DNA of 64,000 nt from JANSWY01 sp965243755 (GTDB lineage Bacteria; Bacteroidota; Bacteroidia; Cytophagales; Cyclobacteriaceae): assembly GCA_965243755.1 (NCBI GenBank), contig CBDEVW010000003.1, positions 1,426,001-1,490,000 of the forward strand. Direction: 5' to 3'. The notes under the pieces were generated by a model that ran no database searches, was not told where the DNA came from, and saw nothing but the letters and a program-made list of their open reading frames with translations. This document shows, one piece after another, positions 17,996-27,412 of the stretch (positions are counted from its first letter, which is position 1; each line of letters opens with the position of its first letter). A program made the translations under genes and the position numbers.

Positions 17996-19624
17996 TTAAT
18001 AGTTCAAATTTTGTTTGATTCCCCAGTTGGCTACCTCAAGTGCCGGGATTGGAAAAACAGGAATTGGATTGACAATGACCTGATCGCTTGTTTCAGGGGT
18101 GCTTGAAGTAATGGCATGACTCAAGACACTCGAGCCGGTTCCATATTGTGCTTCCATCACCTGAACAAATCGTCCGGTTCTCACAAGGTCCCAGAATCTT
18201 AGTTGCTCCATGCCCAGTTCCCTCCGCCTTTCCAGATAGATAAAATCCAGGAGCGCCTGCCCTCCTGAAGGAATAATGCTGTTGTCCAGAGGAGTAAATC
18301 CTGTTGGTGCATATCCGGTTGGATCAGTGCTAACAAATCCTTTCGGATAAGTACTTTGGCTAGCTCTGTTTCTAATTTCCTGTAATCTTGAAATGGCTTT
18401 GGGTGCATCTCCTGTGTGATAAGCAGCTTCCGCATTCATTAGTAAAATATCTGCGTATCTAAACTTTCTGATGTTGTAACCAGATCCCTTTTCAGTTACC
18501 CACTCATCGGGTGCAAGGATTGCTTTTCTTGAATAATAGCCGGTTCTGTTTCTTTCGCTGGCTTCCATTTCCACACCGTGTGCATATTCTCCAACGGCTA
18601 TTGTAGTAGCAGGTCTTCTTGGGTCATTCGATTCAAAAATTGAAGCCAAGTCTGCAGTAGGCGTATTGAATCCCCAACCACCCATGAACTGTGGGTTCTG
18701 AAATACCGTCCATTCTGTACCGATGTAGGCGCCTTGTGAAAATGGGTCTATTCCGTTATCCACCGCCTGAATCTCAAAAATTGATTCGATGTTATTTTCA
18801 CCTTCAAACTCAAAAATTTCACTGTAATTGGCGGTCAGTCCATAGTTACCATAGTCTCCGGCAATGAAGTTATCAGTGATTTCCAGCACTTCATTCCAGG
18901 TGTGTCCATTGGTATTGTCTGTCCCCAACTGATACATAATTGCCCTTGCCAGATAAGCAGCAGCGGCCCCCTGATTGGCTCTACCTGGTTCCCGAACCCC
19001 TTTGACCGGAAGGTTTGCCACAGCAAACTCCAGGTCGCTTTCGATTTGCGCATATACTTCAAAAATGGGGGCTCTTTGGAAATTCTTGGCATTGATTTCA
19101 TCAGGAGTAACCGGGCTGCTAAACAGTGGAACGCCTCCAAAAATGCGAACGAGCGCAAAGTACGAGTAGGCCCGTATATACTTTGCTTCTGCCTCAAATT
19201 CGCTTTTTATATCCTCATTCAATGGTGAGTCTTTTAGGTTTTTGATCACCAGGTTAGCTCTTCCAATAGCGATGAAATGTTTGGCCCATAACATGTTAAT
19301 ATTGCTGGTGCCTCCATTTGCAGTAAAATTTTTCAGGTTTTGAATACCCAACTGATCTCCATCGGTTGAGCCTTTTTCGGAATCATCGCTGACTATGTCT
19401 CCTATGATGAATTCATATGAGTGTCCTCCTGATCCAAGAATGGTGCTCTCACCCCAACCTAATGGGTCGTACATGGCATTTACTGCCAGCCTTGCATTGG
19501 CTTCATCCCGGAAAAAGTCTAGTTCAGTGATCTCCGTGGTGGGTTCTTCCGTAAGAAAATCCTCGCAAGACCAACACATCAGTGTGAGTATCAAAAATGC
19601 TTTGTATTGTATGATTGTCTTCAT
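17996..19624 (-). CDS. susD: SusD/RagB-type outer-membrane glycan-binding lipoprotein
   Basis: SusD-like lipoprotein of 542 residues that caps the SusC channel and binds glycan at the cell surface. The signal peptide ends in CWSC, followed by EDFLTEEPTTEIT, the usual SusD start. The N-terminal TPR-like helices and the C-terminal LDFIYLERRRELGMEQLRFW motif are characteristic of the RagB/SusD family. It starts 11 bases after the susC stop and ends shortly before the next lipoprotein gene. The ligand is presumably manno-oligosaccharide because every linked enzyme is a mannan enzyme; that is context, not sequence. Confidence 0.95.
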   Translation of the reverse strand: MKTIIQYKAFLILTLMCWSCEDFLTEEPTTEITELDFFRDEANARLAVNAMYDPLGWGESTILGSGGHSYEFIIGDIVSDDSEKGSTDGDQLGIQNLKNFTANGGTSNINMLWAKHFIAIGRANLVIKNLKDSPLNEDIKSEFEAEAKYIRAYSYFALVRIFGGVPLFSSPVTPDEINAKNFQRAPIFEVYAQIESDLEFAVANLPVKGVREPGRANQGAAAAYLARAIMYQLGTDNTNGHTWNEVLEITDNFIAGDYGNYGLTANYSEIFEFEGENNIESIFEIQAVDNGIDPFSQGAYIGTEWTVFQNPQFMGGWGFNTPTADLASIFESNDPRRPATTIAVGEYAHGVEMEASERNRTGYYSRKAILAPDEWVTEKGSGYNIRKFRYADILLMNAEAAYHTGDAPKAISRLQEIRNRASQSTYPKGFVSTDPTGYAPTGFTPLDNSIIPSGGQALLDFIYLERRRELGMEQLRFWDLVRTGRFVQVMEAQYGTGSSVLSHAITSSTPETSDQVIVNPIPVFPIPALEVANWGIKQNLNY

Positions 19625-19635
19625 TTTTTCAGGAT

Positions 19636-22600
19636 TTAAAATTTGATGTTTGTTCCGAATATAATTGTTCGTGCCTGCGGATAAGTACCCAGGTCCACTC
19701 CAGCAGCAAAGGGATCGTAATATGGCAACCCGATTTCCGGATCAAAGCCAGAGTATTTGGTGAAAGTCAGCAGGTTGTCGGCAGATAAATAAACTCTTAC
19801 CTGCTGCAGTTTTAGTTTTTTCAAAGCTGTTACCGGTACTGTGTAGCCCAATTGTATGTTTCGCAACCTCATGAAGGACCCATCTTCGATATACAAGTCA
19901 CTAAAAAGGTGATTTTGTGTGTTGTCTACGGTGACCCTGGGCTGTGTATTGGAGGTACCTGGCCCGGTCCATCGGTCGAGCCTTGAGGAAAGCATGTTAT
20001 TGTCAAGAGCACTTGGACCATTGATGTAATAAGAAAACACATTGGCGATTTCATTGCCCTGTACCCCGGTAAATGAAATACTCAGGTCAAAAGCTTTATA
20101 TTCTGCTGTAAAATAGAACCCGTAAGTAAAATCAGGATGTGGTGAGCCAATGGCTACCGCATCATCAGAGTCAATTTGTCCATCAAAGTTGGTGTCCTGA
20201 TAAATAACATCCCCTGGTTGTGCATTCTGTTGGATCAGTGCCTGATCCGGAGAACCTTGCGACACCACTTCACCATTCTGATCGATAGGTTGCCCTTGTT
20301 CATTTACGGCAAGGTGAGCATTTACTTCCTCCGCAGTTTGGAAGATTCCCAGTGCCTTCAATCCGTAAAATGTCCCAAATGATTCTCCCACAATTGTTCT
20401 GGTAACAGGCATCCCGATTTTAGGCTCATAATTGGCCCCTTCAATAGATTCTCCAGCACCCAGTGAGGTCACTTCATTGTTGATAAAGGCAATATTTCCA
20501 CCAATGTTGAATGAAAACTCATTGATGCTTTGTTTGAATCCCAGCGTGATCTCCATGCCATCATTTTTCATAGAAGCGGCGTTGGAAGATGGTGCCTGAG
20601 CTCCAGAGAATGTTGGTGAAGGCATGAACCTGGTGTCTACCAAAAGATCGTTGGTTTGCTTGTTGAACACATCCAGTGTTGCTGATAGTCGATCATCAAG
20701 CAAATGCATGTCCACTCCGAAGTTGGTCATTTCAGAGGTTTCCCAGGTGATGGTAGAAGCCGGTAGGCTGGTGGCAGCATATCCTTCCGCTGCTGTAGCA
20801 TTGTCAAACGCGTAGGACCAGCCAGGTGCAAGCGTAGATCGGAATGAGTAGGGAGCAATTGGTCCCTGGTTTCCAACCTGTCCCCAGCCACCTCGAATTT
20901 TGAGGCCTGTTATGAAGTCTGTAGAAGGAAAGAATGATTCCCTGTCAACATTCCAACCCAGCGAGAAAGAAGGGAAGGTGCCCCACCTGCCGTCCTCAGG
21001 AAATTTACTGGAACCATCTCTTCGTAATGTACCGGTAAATAAATATCGGTCTTTGAATGAATAGACAGCACGTACAAAATAGGAAAGCAGGTTGTATCTT
21101 CTTTCCTGAAACTGTATGTTGTCAACAGAATCCGTATATACCTGATCCCTATTGAAACTGGTAAATTCCTTATAAGCTTCCAGCCCAATCACCGTATTGA
21201 TACTATGTCCACGGTGTTCTTTATTGTAGCTTAGGGTGTTAGTATTCTGAAAAACTTCCAGTATTCGCTCATCCTGCATTCTCCTTTCGCCTGAAAAAGA
21301 CTCGTTTGGCGACCTGCTGGGCAGATTGTTTTCGTCAAGCACCCGGCTTTGCACAGTAATATTTGATGGCGTATAATTTTCTGTATCCACTACACGATCA
21401 TCCCATTGTACAGAACTATTGAATGTAAATCCATCCAGAAATTTTATAGTGGCTGATATGTTAGGTTGTATTCTATTCGCAACAGAAGTTTTGAATTGCT
21501 GTTCATAAGCTAGTCTCGCAGGATTGCTAATGTCTGTGAGACCTGTCCTGTCCCAGTTTCCCGTAATTTCATCCCTAACCGGATTGATGGGATCTTTTCT
21601 TAAGGCAGTTCCCAGGATACTTCCGTAGGTGTCCTGCTGATAATTGACATAATCGTTGAGTGCATATTTTACGCCAGCGGCGATATTGATTGATTTGCTG
21701 ATATCGTAGCTCAGGTTTCCCTGGGCCTGATACCTTTTACCATAGGTATTCTCTACAATACCCTGTTGATCAAAATAACTGCCGGATAATTTATATTGAA
21801 GCCCTTTAACTCCTCCTCTGAAACTTATGTCGTAAGACTGCACCGGCGATTCCCGGAGTACCTCCTCCTGCCAGTCCGTTTCTTCAATATTTCCCGAAAG
21901 GGCATCCTGTATCCATGACCTCTTATCTGAAACATCAATCAATGACAAACTCGTTGCACCAGGACCACCCAACGATTCAAGGTATAGCAGGGCATAATCT
22001 TCTGCATTGAGCATATCCAGGGTTTTCCATGCTTGCTGAACACCAGCATACGCATTCAACTCTATATTGAATCCATCTTTTACTCCCTTTTTGGTTGTAA
22101 TGATGATCACACCGTTTGACCCTCTACTTCCATATATTGCTGTGGCTGAGGCATCTTTCAGCACTTCCATAGACTCGATATCGTTTGCCGAAATATTGGA
22201 GATGTCCCCCGTTAAAAATCCATCCACTACATACAAAGGATCTGCTCCGGCAAATGAACCTACCCCCCTTACCCTAACAGTAGTTCCTGTTCCAGGGGCA
22301 CCTGAATTGGAAGTTACCTGAACACCTGCCACTTTACCCTGCATGGTACGGATAACATCTGCAGTAGCTTGCTTTTGAATTGATCCTACATCAACAGATC
22401 CAACCGCACCAGTAAGATCACTTTTCCTTACCGTACCGTAACCGACTACCACTACCTCATCCAGTTTCTGAACATCAAATGCAAGAACCACATCCATCTG
22501 TGTTTGATTATTGACAGGCAACACCTTCGTGATGAATCCTACAAAGCTGAAGATTAATGTGTCGTTAGGGTTTACCTTAAGTGCATAGTTCCCATTGGGG

Positions 22601-22797
22601 TCGGTGGTGGTTCCTACAAATGATCCCTTCACCGCAACGGTTGCTCCCGGAAGAGAGAACCCATCGTTATCAATTACCTGACCTCTGATGGTAATCTGCT
22701 GAGCATTGGTGAGGTGTGAAATGGTGATCCCAAGGAGTAGTGCACTCCAACGAAACACCTTCAACATTGATTTTTTCCAAAAAAATAGGTCACTCAT
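19636..22797 (-). CDS. susC: SusC/RagA-type TonB-dependent outer-membrane transporter
   Basis: Outer-membrane importer of 1053 residues. After the signal peptide comes a carboxypeptidase-regulatory-like domain (about 33-115), a TonB-box-like segment (KLDEVVVVGYGTVRKSDLTGAV), a plug domain (about 125-240) with the family motif SDISNISANDIESMEVLKDAS-type ending in ATAIYGSRGSNGVI, and a beta-barrel to the C terminus (TIIFGTNIKF). A second ATG at residue 11 (MLKVFRW) gives a tidier signal peptide and could be the true start. It forms the import pair with SusD and is the first large gene of the mannan locus, 31 bases after a small membrane-protein gene. Confidence 0.95.
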   Translation of the reverse strand: MSDLFFWKKSMLKVFRWSALLLGITISHLTNAQQITIRGQVIDNDGFSLPGATVAVKGSFVGTTTDPNGNYALKVNPNDTLIFSFVGFITKVLPVNNQTQMDVVLAFDVQKLDEVVVVGYGTVRKSDLTGAVGSVDVGSIQKQATADVIRTMQGKVAGVQVTSNSGAPGTGTTVRVRGVGSFAGADPLYVVDGFLTGDISNISANDIESMEVLKDASATAIYGSRGSNGVIIITTKKGVKDGFNIELNAYAGVQQAWKTLDMLNAEDYALLYLESLGGPGATSLSLIDVSDKRSWIQDALSGNIEETDWQEEVLRESPVQSYDISFRGGVKGLQYKLSGSYFDQQGIVENTYGKRYQAQGNLSYDISKSINIAAGVKYALNDYVNYQQDTYGSILGTALRKDPINPVRDEITGNWDRTGLTDISNPARLAYEQQFKTSVANRIQPNISATIKFLDGFTFNSSVQWDDRVVDTENYTPSNITVQSRVLDENNLPSRSPNESFSGERRMQDERILEVFQNTNTLSYNKEHRGHSINTVIGLEAYKEFTSFNRDQVYTDSVDNIQFQERRYNLLSYFVRAVYSFKDRYLFTGTLRRDGSSKFPEDGRWGTFPSFSLGWNVDRESFFPSTDFITGLKIRGGWGQVGNQGPIAPYSFRSTLAPGWSYAFDNATAAEGYAATSLPASTITWETSEMTNFGVDMHLLDDRLSATLDVFNKQTNDLLVDTRFMPSPTFSGAQAPSSNAASMKNDGMEITLGFKQSINEFSFNIGGNIAFINNEVTSLGAGESIEGANYEPKIGMPVTRTIVGESFGTFYGLKALGIFQTAEEVNAHLAVNEQGQPIDQNGEVVSQGSPDQALIQQNAQPGDVIYQDTNFDGQIDSDDAVAIGSPHPDFTYGFYFTAEYKAFDLSISFTGVQGNEIANVFSYYINGPSALDNNMLSSRLDRWTGPGTSNTQPRVTVDNTQNHLFSDLYIEDGSFMRLRNIQLGYTVPVTALKKLKLQQVRVYLSADNLLTFTKYSGFDPEIGLPYYDPFAAGVDLGTYPQARTIIFGTNIKF

Positions 22798-22828
22798 TTT
22801 ATTTTATGTTTATTAGGTTCTGATCTTT

Positions 22829-22978
22829 TTAGCTACTTGCAATTGCGATAACAAAAACAGTTATCAGTATCAGGCATATGCCAAGTAAAATCTCCAGATA
22901 CAATAGTGTTCTCACCTTTTTGATCTTGGATTCTTCACTATCACCCGAACTATTGAATATTGATTTGAATAGAGACAT
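22829..22978 (-). CDS. Small single-pass membrane protein (49 residues) leading the susC operon
   Basis: An open frame of 49 codons lies between the putative HTCS operator and susC, on the same strand, ending 31 bases before the susC ATG. The product starts MSLFKSIFNSSGDSEESKIK, a charged cytoplasmic-type N terminus, and ends in one hydrophobic helix (about residues 25-48, rich in Leu and Ile, with one Cys). There is no signal-peptidase site. It matches no family I recognise. Position and orientation make co-transcription with susC almost certain if the frame is translated. It could be a real microprotein acting at the inner membrane, or a leader frame. Coding is supported by the clean start, sense strand and helix pattern only. 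Confidence 0.5.
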   Translation of the reverse strand: MSLFKSIFNSSGDSEESKIKKVRTLLYLEILLGICLILITVFVIAIASS

Positions 22979-23026
22979 AGCCGTAAAACTTTCTCAGCAA
23001 TTTATGTGGGATAGCGGCCACCCTGG

Positions 23027-23074
23027 GGGGTTAAATCTCACTTTGACACTGGACAAATCTCATGGGGTAAATCT
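23027..23074 (-). promoter_or_regulatory. Putative HTCS operator upstream of the susC unit
   Basis: GGGGTTAAATCTCAC, then GGACAAATCTCATG, then GGGGTAAATCTCCCATG. The AAATCT cores are at 23033, 23055 and 23069, so the first two are 22 bases apart as in the repeat before the last GH5 gene. The site lies about 50 bases upstream of the small membrane-protein gene that leads the operon. The remaining bases to 23234 show no gene. Confidence 0.55.
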
Positions 23075-23234
23075 CCCATGAACGAATACAGAAATGTTAC
23101 ATCTGACCAGTGAGTATGTTCGATTTAGCCTTGGATCGATTGGAAAAGATGGTTGGACTGATAGATTATCGGAACAAAATTTGATTTGCTCAACAAATAG
23201 AAAATCTGATTAGGTCAGGAATCAGAGATGAATA

Positions 23235-24284
23235 TCATTGATCAATGTCCCTGACACAACGGAACCCGGTATGACTCAATCCGGTATCACGGCTGGATCT
23301 CATTCTTCTTGAAACTCTGTAGCCACTACAATAGCTATCATTACACAGGAAGGATCCTCCCCTTACAACATATTTTTCAACATATCGCTCCAGTGGATCA
23401 TAACTAAACTCCGGACCAGTAGGATTCACATCTGTAACCCGGTGTTTTTCCTGGTAGCCCTCAGCATGGTATTTGTCCTGACACCATTCCCAGACATTAC
23501 CGGCCATATCGTACAAACCATATCCGTTGGGAGGAAAGGACTTAACGGGGGCAGTAGTATTGAATCCATCTTCCAATGTATTTTTAAAAGGGAAAACCCC
23601 CTGCCAAAAATTTGCCTTGTCCGTGGATTCACTGATCGCCTGATCCCCCCATGGATATTCAGGGTCATCCAGGCCACCCCTTGATGCCCACTCCCACTCA
23701 GCTTCAGTGGGCAATCGTTTGCCGGCCCACTTTGCATAAGCCAGAGCATCATCATAGGAAATATGTACAACAGGGTGATCCATTTTATCTGAAATTTCAG
23801 ATTCCGGACCTTCAGGGTGTCGCCAACTGGCTCCAATGGTCCAGGTCCACCATAGGTTGACATTATTGAGGTTAACCGGATGCTTCGTAGGTGTAAATAC
23901 CAATGACCCGGGAGCCAACAAAGAGTCTGCAGGTTTTGGAGTACCGGGTGGTACCTGTTTTTTTAATTCTTCCCAGTCCAATGCCAGCTCAGCGGTAGTT
24001 TTATAGCCGGTTGCCTCTACAAACTCCATAAATTGTTGGTTGGTAACCTCTGTTTCATCCATTAAAAATGAAGATACTGTTACAAGATGCCTTGGTAGCT
24101 CATCCCTACTGGCTTGTGCAGATTTTCCTCCCATAAGAAATTGCCCTCCAGGGATAAGTACCATACCGTCTGAGATGTTGGTGTATTGCTTACCAGCAGA
24201 TTGCTGACCATTTCTTTTTTCCATGCAGGAAAACAGTAACAGGAAATACATCGATATCAATATATGGCCCTTCATTGAAAACAA
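23235..24284 (-). CDS. Exported formylglycine-generating enzyme (sulfatase activator)
   Basis: Lipoprotein of 349 residues with a FGE-sulfatase (SUMF1-type) fold. It oxidises the signature Cys of sulfatases to formylglycine using O2 and copper. The lipobox is LFSC with Cys20. Family motifs are MVLIPGGQFLMGG, LPTEAEWEWASRGG, GLYDMAGNVWEWCQD and GGSFLCNDSYCSGYR. The last contains the catalytic pair Cys314 and Cys319, with the same CxxxxC spacing as human FGE Cys336/Cys341, so it is likely a true enzyme rather than a Cys-less relative. Being exported, it would act on sulfatase chains in the periplasm before they fold. It lies just upstream of the mannan locus and its S1 sulfatase but has its own promoter region. 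Confidence 0.85.
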   Translation of the reverse strand: MFSMKGHILISMYFLLLFSCMEKRNGQQSAGKQYTNISDGMVLIPGGQFLMGGKSAQASRDELPRHLVTVSSFLMDETEVTNQQFMEFVEATGYKTTAELALDWEELKKQVPPGTPKPADSLLAPGSLVFTPTKHPVNLNNVNLWWTWTIGASWRHPEGPESEISDKMDHPVVHISYDDALAYAKWAGKRLPTEAEWEWASRGGLDDPEYPWGDQAISESTDKANFWQGVFPFKNTLEDGFNTTAPVKSFPPNGYGLYDMAGNVWEWCQDKYHAEGYQEKHRVTDVNPTGPEFSYDPLERYVEKYVVRGGSFLCNDSYCSGYRVSRRMRSSRDTGLSHTGFRCVRDIDQ

Positions 24285-24429
24285 AACTAATCATGAGGTA
24301 TAAGATTTCACATATTTGTAAACCTGTTTTCAGAAAAATGCTCAAACGAATTGTGATTTTTGTTAAAATAATATCTCAGGTTTTGTCTTGATTTTGAAAC
24401 CATGTACTCGTACTATAGGTAAGAGATTA

Positions 24430-24440
24430 GCGTAATTAGC
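24430..24440 (+). repeat. GCGTAATTAG recurrent element, copy 1
   Basis: GCGTAATTAGC lies 25 bases upstream of the TonB-dependent receptor ATG, in the divergent gap with the FGE gene. The same ten bases recur at 29804, 31263 and 31720. Confidence 0.45.
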
Positions 24441-24465
24441 TGTAAACCTTACTCAAAAAACATCC

Positions 24466-26991
24466 ATGTTAAGAGCTTTTATCGTTTCCCTGTTCTGCGG
24501 TTGTATATGGTCAAATCAGGCATTGGCTCAGGAATTGAAAGGGCAGATCACAGGTCAGGTGGTAGATGGAAAAAGTCAGGAAAGTCTGGTTGGGGTGACC
24601 ATATTAGTGGTGGAAAAAGAAGCCGTTGGTGCGGCAACAGATCTTGATGGTCAGTTTGTGATTGATGATTTGGAAATTGGCACCTATAGTCTTCGTGTCT
24701 CAGCCATTGGGTACGAAACCAGAATTGTTACTAATGTGGTGGTTAGTACCGGTAGACAGGCCACAGTTTACATTCCATTGGAACAGAAGACATTTGAAAT
24801 GGACGAAGTAGTAGTGGAAAGTTCTAACTATTTCGAAGAAACAAAGGAGTTTGCGCCATTGTCGGCTCGTCAGTTTGACCGGACCGAAGTATTGAGGTCG
24901 CCAGGTGCTGTGCAGGATGTTCAGCGGGTGGTGCAGGGATTACCAGGAGTAGCAAGTTCCACAGATAATATCAATGAACTAATCGTGCGAGGCGGTGCTC
25001 CTTTCGAAAACCTTACCATCATAGATTATATGGAAGTGCCCTCCATTAATCATTATTCTAGTCAGGAGAATTCGGCGGGAGCCATTAACATGATCAATGC
25101 AGATATGTTGCGAGATGCCAAATTCTCATCTGGAGGATTTCCAGCCCAATATGGCGATAAAAGTTCTTCAGTGCTGAATTTGAGCATCAGAGAAGGTAAC
25201 TTTCATGAACGTTTTGCTTCAAAAACAGGCTTTACTATGGCTGGGTTGGGTACAGTGGTGGAAGGCAGTTTTGCCAATGGAAATGCTTCGTACATTGCCT
25301 CAGCCAGACAAAGCTTACTACAGGTAGTCGATAACCTGGTGGGGTTGTCTACCATATCACTCACTGCTGTTCCAAAATACTGGGACACACAGGCGAAGGT
25401 AGTCTATCGCCTGGGTTCAGATCGGAAATTATCTTTCAATGTGCTTTATGGAGAAAGTAAAATCAACATCATCGGAAACCCGGAAGCTCAGGATGAACTG
25501 AGGGCCAATCGTACAGATTCCATCAGTGTGGAACATGTCTTTCCATTCAACAGGCAATACGTGGGTGGACTTAATTATTTAAGAACGTATGGCAACAAAG
25601 GATATGGCGTGTGGACCTTGTATGCGGTAGGAAACGAATATGAAGTTGAAGTGAACTCCGATTTTGCACGACAGGAAAGAGGGTCATCCGGAGAAGTGCT
25701 TAATTACGATATCCTGAGCTCCAGGCCCGTATTCAATAACAATTCTGATGAGTCGTTTATGGCAGCAAAATACAATCTTGTATATAACATTGCTCCACGA
25801 CACGAACTTTCAGCCGGTGGCCAATGGCTTACGGTTACCCAATGGAAGAACAATGTCTGGATAAGCCCTGATACCCTCAGGTATGATCTGAATGGCGATG
25901 GAACTTACGAGACAGGACCGGTAGTAATCCCCGAAGGATCAATTAGACAGACATTGAATTTTGGTGATGCTTCCAAGCTATATGCTTATGTCAGCGACAA
26001 AATGCAGGTATCCAAAAGACTATCAGGAACAGTAGGCGCCCGATTTGATTATTTCAGCTATTCCAGGGCGTACAATCTCTCTCCAAGGTTGAGTGTTACC
26101 TATCAAATTACTTCTGGCTCATCGCTCACATTTGCTGGTGGAAGGTATCATCAGACACACCCCCTGATCAATTATGGCGACAGAAGAGAAATAGGATACA
26201 ACAAGAAACTGGACAATATGTATGCTGACCATGCCATTTTAGGATTTGAGAAGACATTAAAGCCCGGCCTCAGGGTTAGTGCGGAGGCTTATGTAAAGGA
26301 CTATCACAAAGTGGCGGTTTCAGAAAATCATATCAACCAGGCAGATACTACCTTTTGGTCCGACAGGTTACTGACAGAAGGAAGAAGGCTAGCCTATGGA
26401 ATTGAATTCTTTTTGGAGCAAAAACAAGTAAAAGATTTTTTCGGAACACTGAGTGTTTCTCTTTCCAAAACAAGAGTAAAAGATCCGAGAATTCCCAGAG
26501 TCACAGATTGGTATACCTCAGGATTCGATTATCCATTGATCATTTCTGCCCAGGGAGGACATGTAATTAACGGATTCAGAAAATGGTTGGACAGAACTCC
26601 TTTTTTCATCAAATATCCAACGTACATCCTACCATTTTCCGATGACATGGAAATCAGTTTTAAATATCGATATCAGTCAGGTCGCACTTATACGCCACGT
26701 GAATTTGTGAGGTGGAAGCAATTTCGTGAAGGTGAATTAAGCTGGTCGGAGGGTACATGGGTGAGTACCGATGACATCAATGGAGAGCGATACCCTGCAT
26801 ATCAAAGAGTGGACCTGCAGTGGTTAAGCCGGTTTCCAATGAAGAGAATGAACCTGAACGTTTACGTGATGCTTCTCAATGTTTTCGATCGTAAGAATGT
26901 GTTCTTCAGAAGTTACCGTAGCGATGGTACTGTAGATACTGTTTACCAATTCAGATTTTTCCCTGTTGGTGGATTAGAAATTGAATTTTAA
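24466..26991 (+). CDS. TonB-dependent receptor with N-terminal CarboxypepD_reg-like domain
   Basis: Outer-membrane protein of 841 residues. It has a signal peptide (1-22, ending in ALAQ), a carboxypeptidase-regulatory-like beta-sandwich (about 27-110), a TonB-box-like FEMDEVVVESS, a plug domain with LRSPGAVQDVQRVVQGLPGV, and a barrel of about 600 residues ending in FFPVGGLEIEF. It is shorter than SusC proteins, lacks the SusC plug signature, and has no susD partner. It is divergent from the FGE gene and convergent with the signalling operon. The cargo is unknown; nothing in the sequence separates siderophore, metal or peptide import. Confidence 0.88.
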   Translation: MLRAFIVSLFCGCIWSNQALAQELKGQITGQVVDGKSQESLVGVTILVVEKEAVGAATDLDGQFVIDDLEIGTYSLRVSAIGYETRIVTNVVVSTGRQATVYIPLEQKTFEMDEVVVESSNYFEETKEFAPLSARQFDRTEVLRSPGAVQDVQRVVQGLPGVASSTDNINELIVRGGAPFENLTIIDYMEVPSINHYSSQENSAGAINMINADMLRDAKFSSGGFPAQYGDKSSSVLNLSIREGNFHERFASKTGFTMAGLGTVVEGSFANGNASYIASARQSLLQVVDNLVGLSTISLTAVPKYWDTQAKVVYRLGSDRKLSFNVLYGESKINIIGNPEAQDELRANRTDSISVEHVFPFNRQYVGGLNYLRTYGNKGYGVWTLYAVGNEYEVEVNSDFARQERGSSGEVLNYDILSSRPVFNNNSDESFMAAKYNLVYNIAPRHELSAGGQWLTVTQWKNNVWISPDTLRYDLNGDGTYETGPVVIPEGSIRQTLNFGDASKLYAYVSDKMQVSKRLSGTVGARFDYFSYSRAYNLSPRLSVTYQITSGSSLTFAGGRYHQTHPLINYGDRREIGYNKKLDNMYADHAILGFEKTLKPGLRVSAEAYVKDYHKVAVSENHINQADTTFWSDRLLTEGRRLAYGIEFFLEQKQVKDFFGTLSVSLSKTRVKDPRIPRVTDWYTSGFDYPLIISAQGGHVINGFRKWLDRTPFFIKYPTYILPFSDDMEISFKYRYQSGRTYTPREFVRWKQFREGELSWSEGTWVSTDDINGERYPAYQRVDLQWLSRFPMKRMNLNVYVMLLNVFDRKNVFFRSYRSDGTVDTVYQFRFFPVGGLEIEF

Positions 26992-27002
26992 AAGTCTTCG
27001 CC

Positions 27003-27407
27003 TTACTGGTTTTGTTCAAGTCGTTGTAATGCTTTTCTTATGGTTTTAACTAGTTCCTCCCGGTCCCAGGGCTTGTGTATCACTTTATACAAATTGGCTT
27101 CAGCAAATGCCCTGTTAACCGCATCCTGATTGGCCTGTCCGGTTAACATTACCTTAATGATATCCGGAAATTTCTGATGCACCCTGATCAGAAACTCATC
27201 CCCCTTCATGTTGGGCATCAACCAGTCTGATATAATGATGAGAATGGTGATGCCTTCTTCAGCGAACTCATCAATCACTTCAAATCCTTCATCTGCGCTT
27301 TCGGCAACCTCAATTAAGAACTCATCACCCAATTCTTCCTTAAGCTGGGCTTTAAGGCTACCTAAAATAATTTTTTCATCATCGATGCACAGAATGGCTT
27401 TTTTCAT
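27003..27407 (-). CDS. Single-domain response regulator (CheY-like)
   Basis: Receiver domain only, 134 residues, no output domain. The acidic pocket is Asp9/Asp10 (CIDDE), the phosphoacceptor Asp61 (IISDWLMP), with Thr89 (VMLTGQA) and Lys112 (IHKPW). It begins 5 bases after the stop of the ethylene-receptor-like kinase and is the natural partner of that kinase and of the one upstream. With no DNA-binding domain it must act through protein contacts, for example by passing phosphate on or binding another kinase. The IHKPWDREEL ending is common in receivers fused elsewhere to HD-GYP or kinase domains. Confidence 0.93.
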   Translation of the reverse strand: MKKAILCIDDEKIILGSLKAQLKEELGDEFLIEVAESADEGFEVIDEFAEEGITILIIISDWLMPNMKGDEFLIRVHQKFPDIIKVMLTGQANQDAVNRAFAEANLYKVIHKPWDREELVKTIRKALQRLEQNQ

Positions 27408-27412
27408 ATCAT

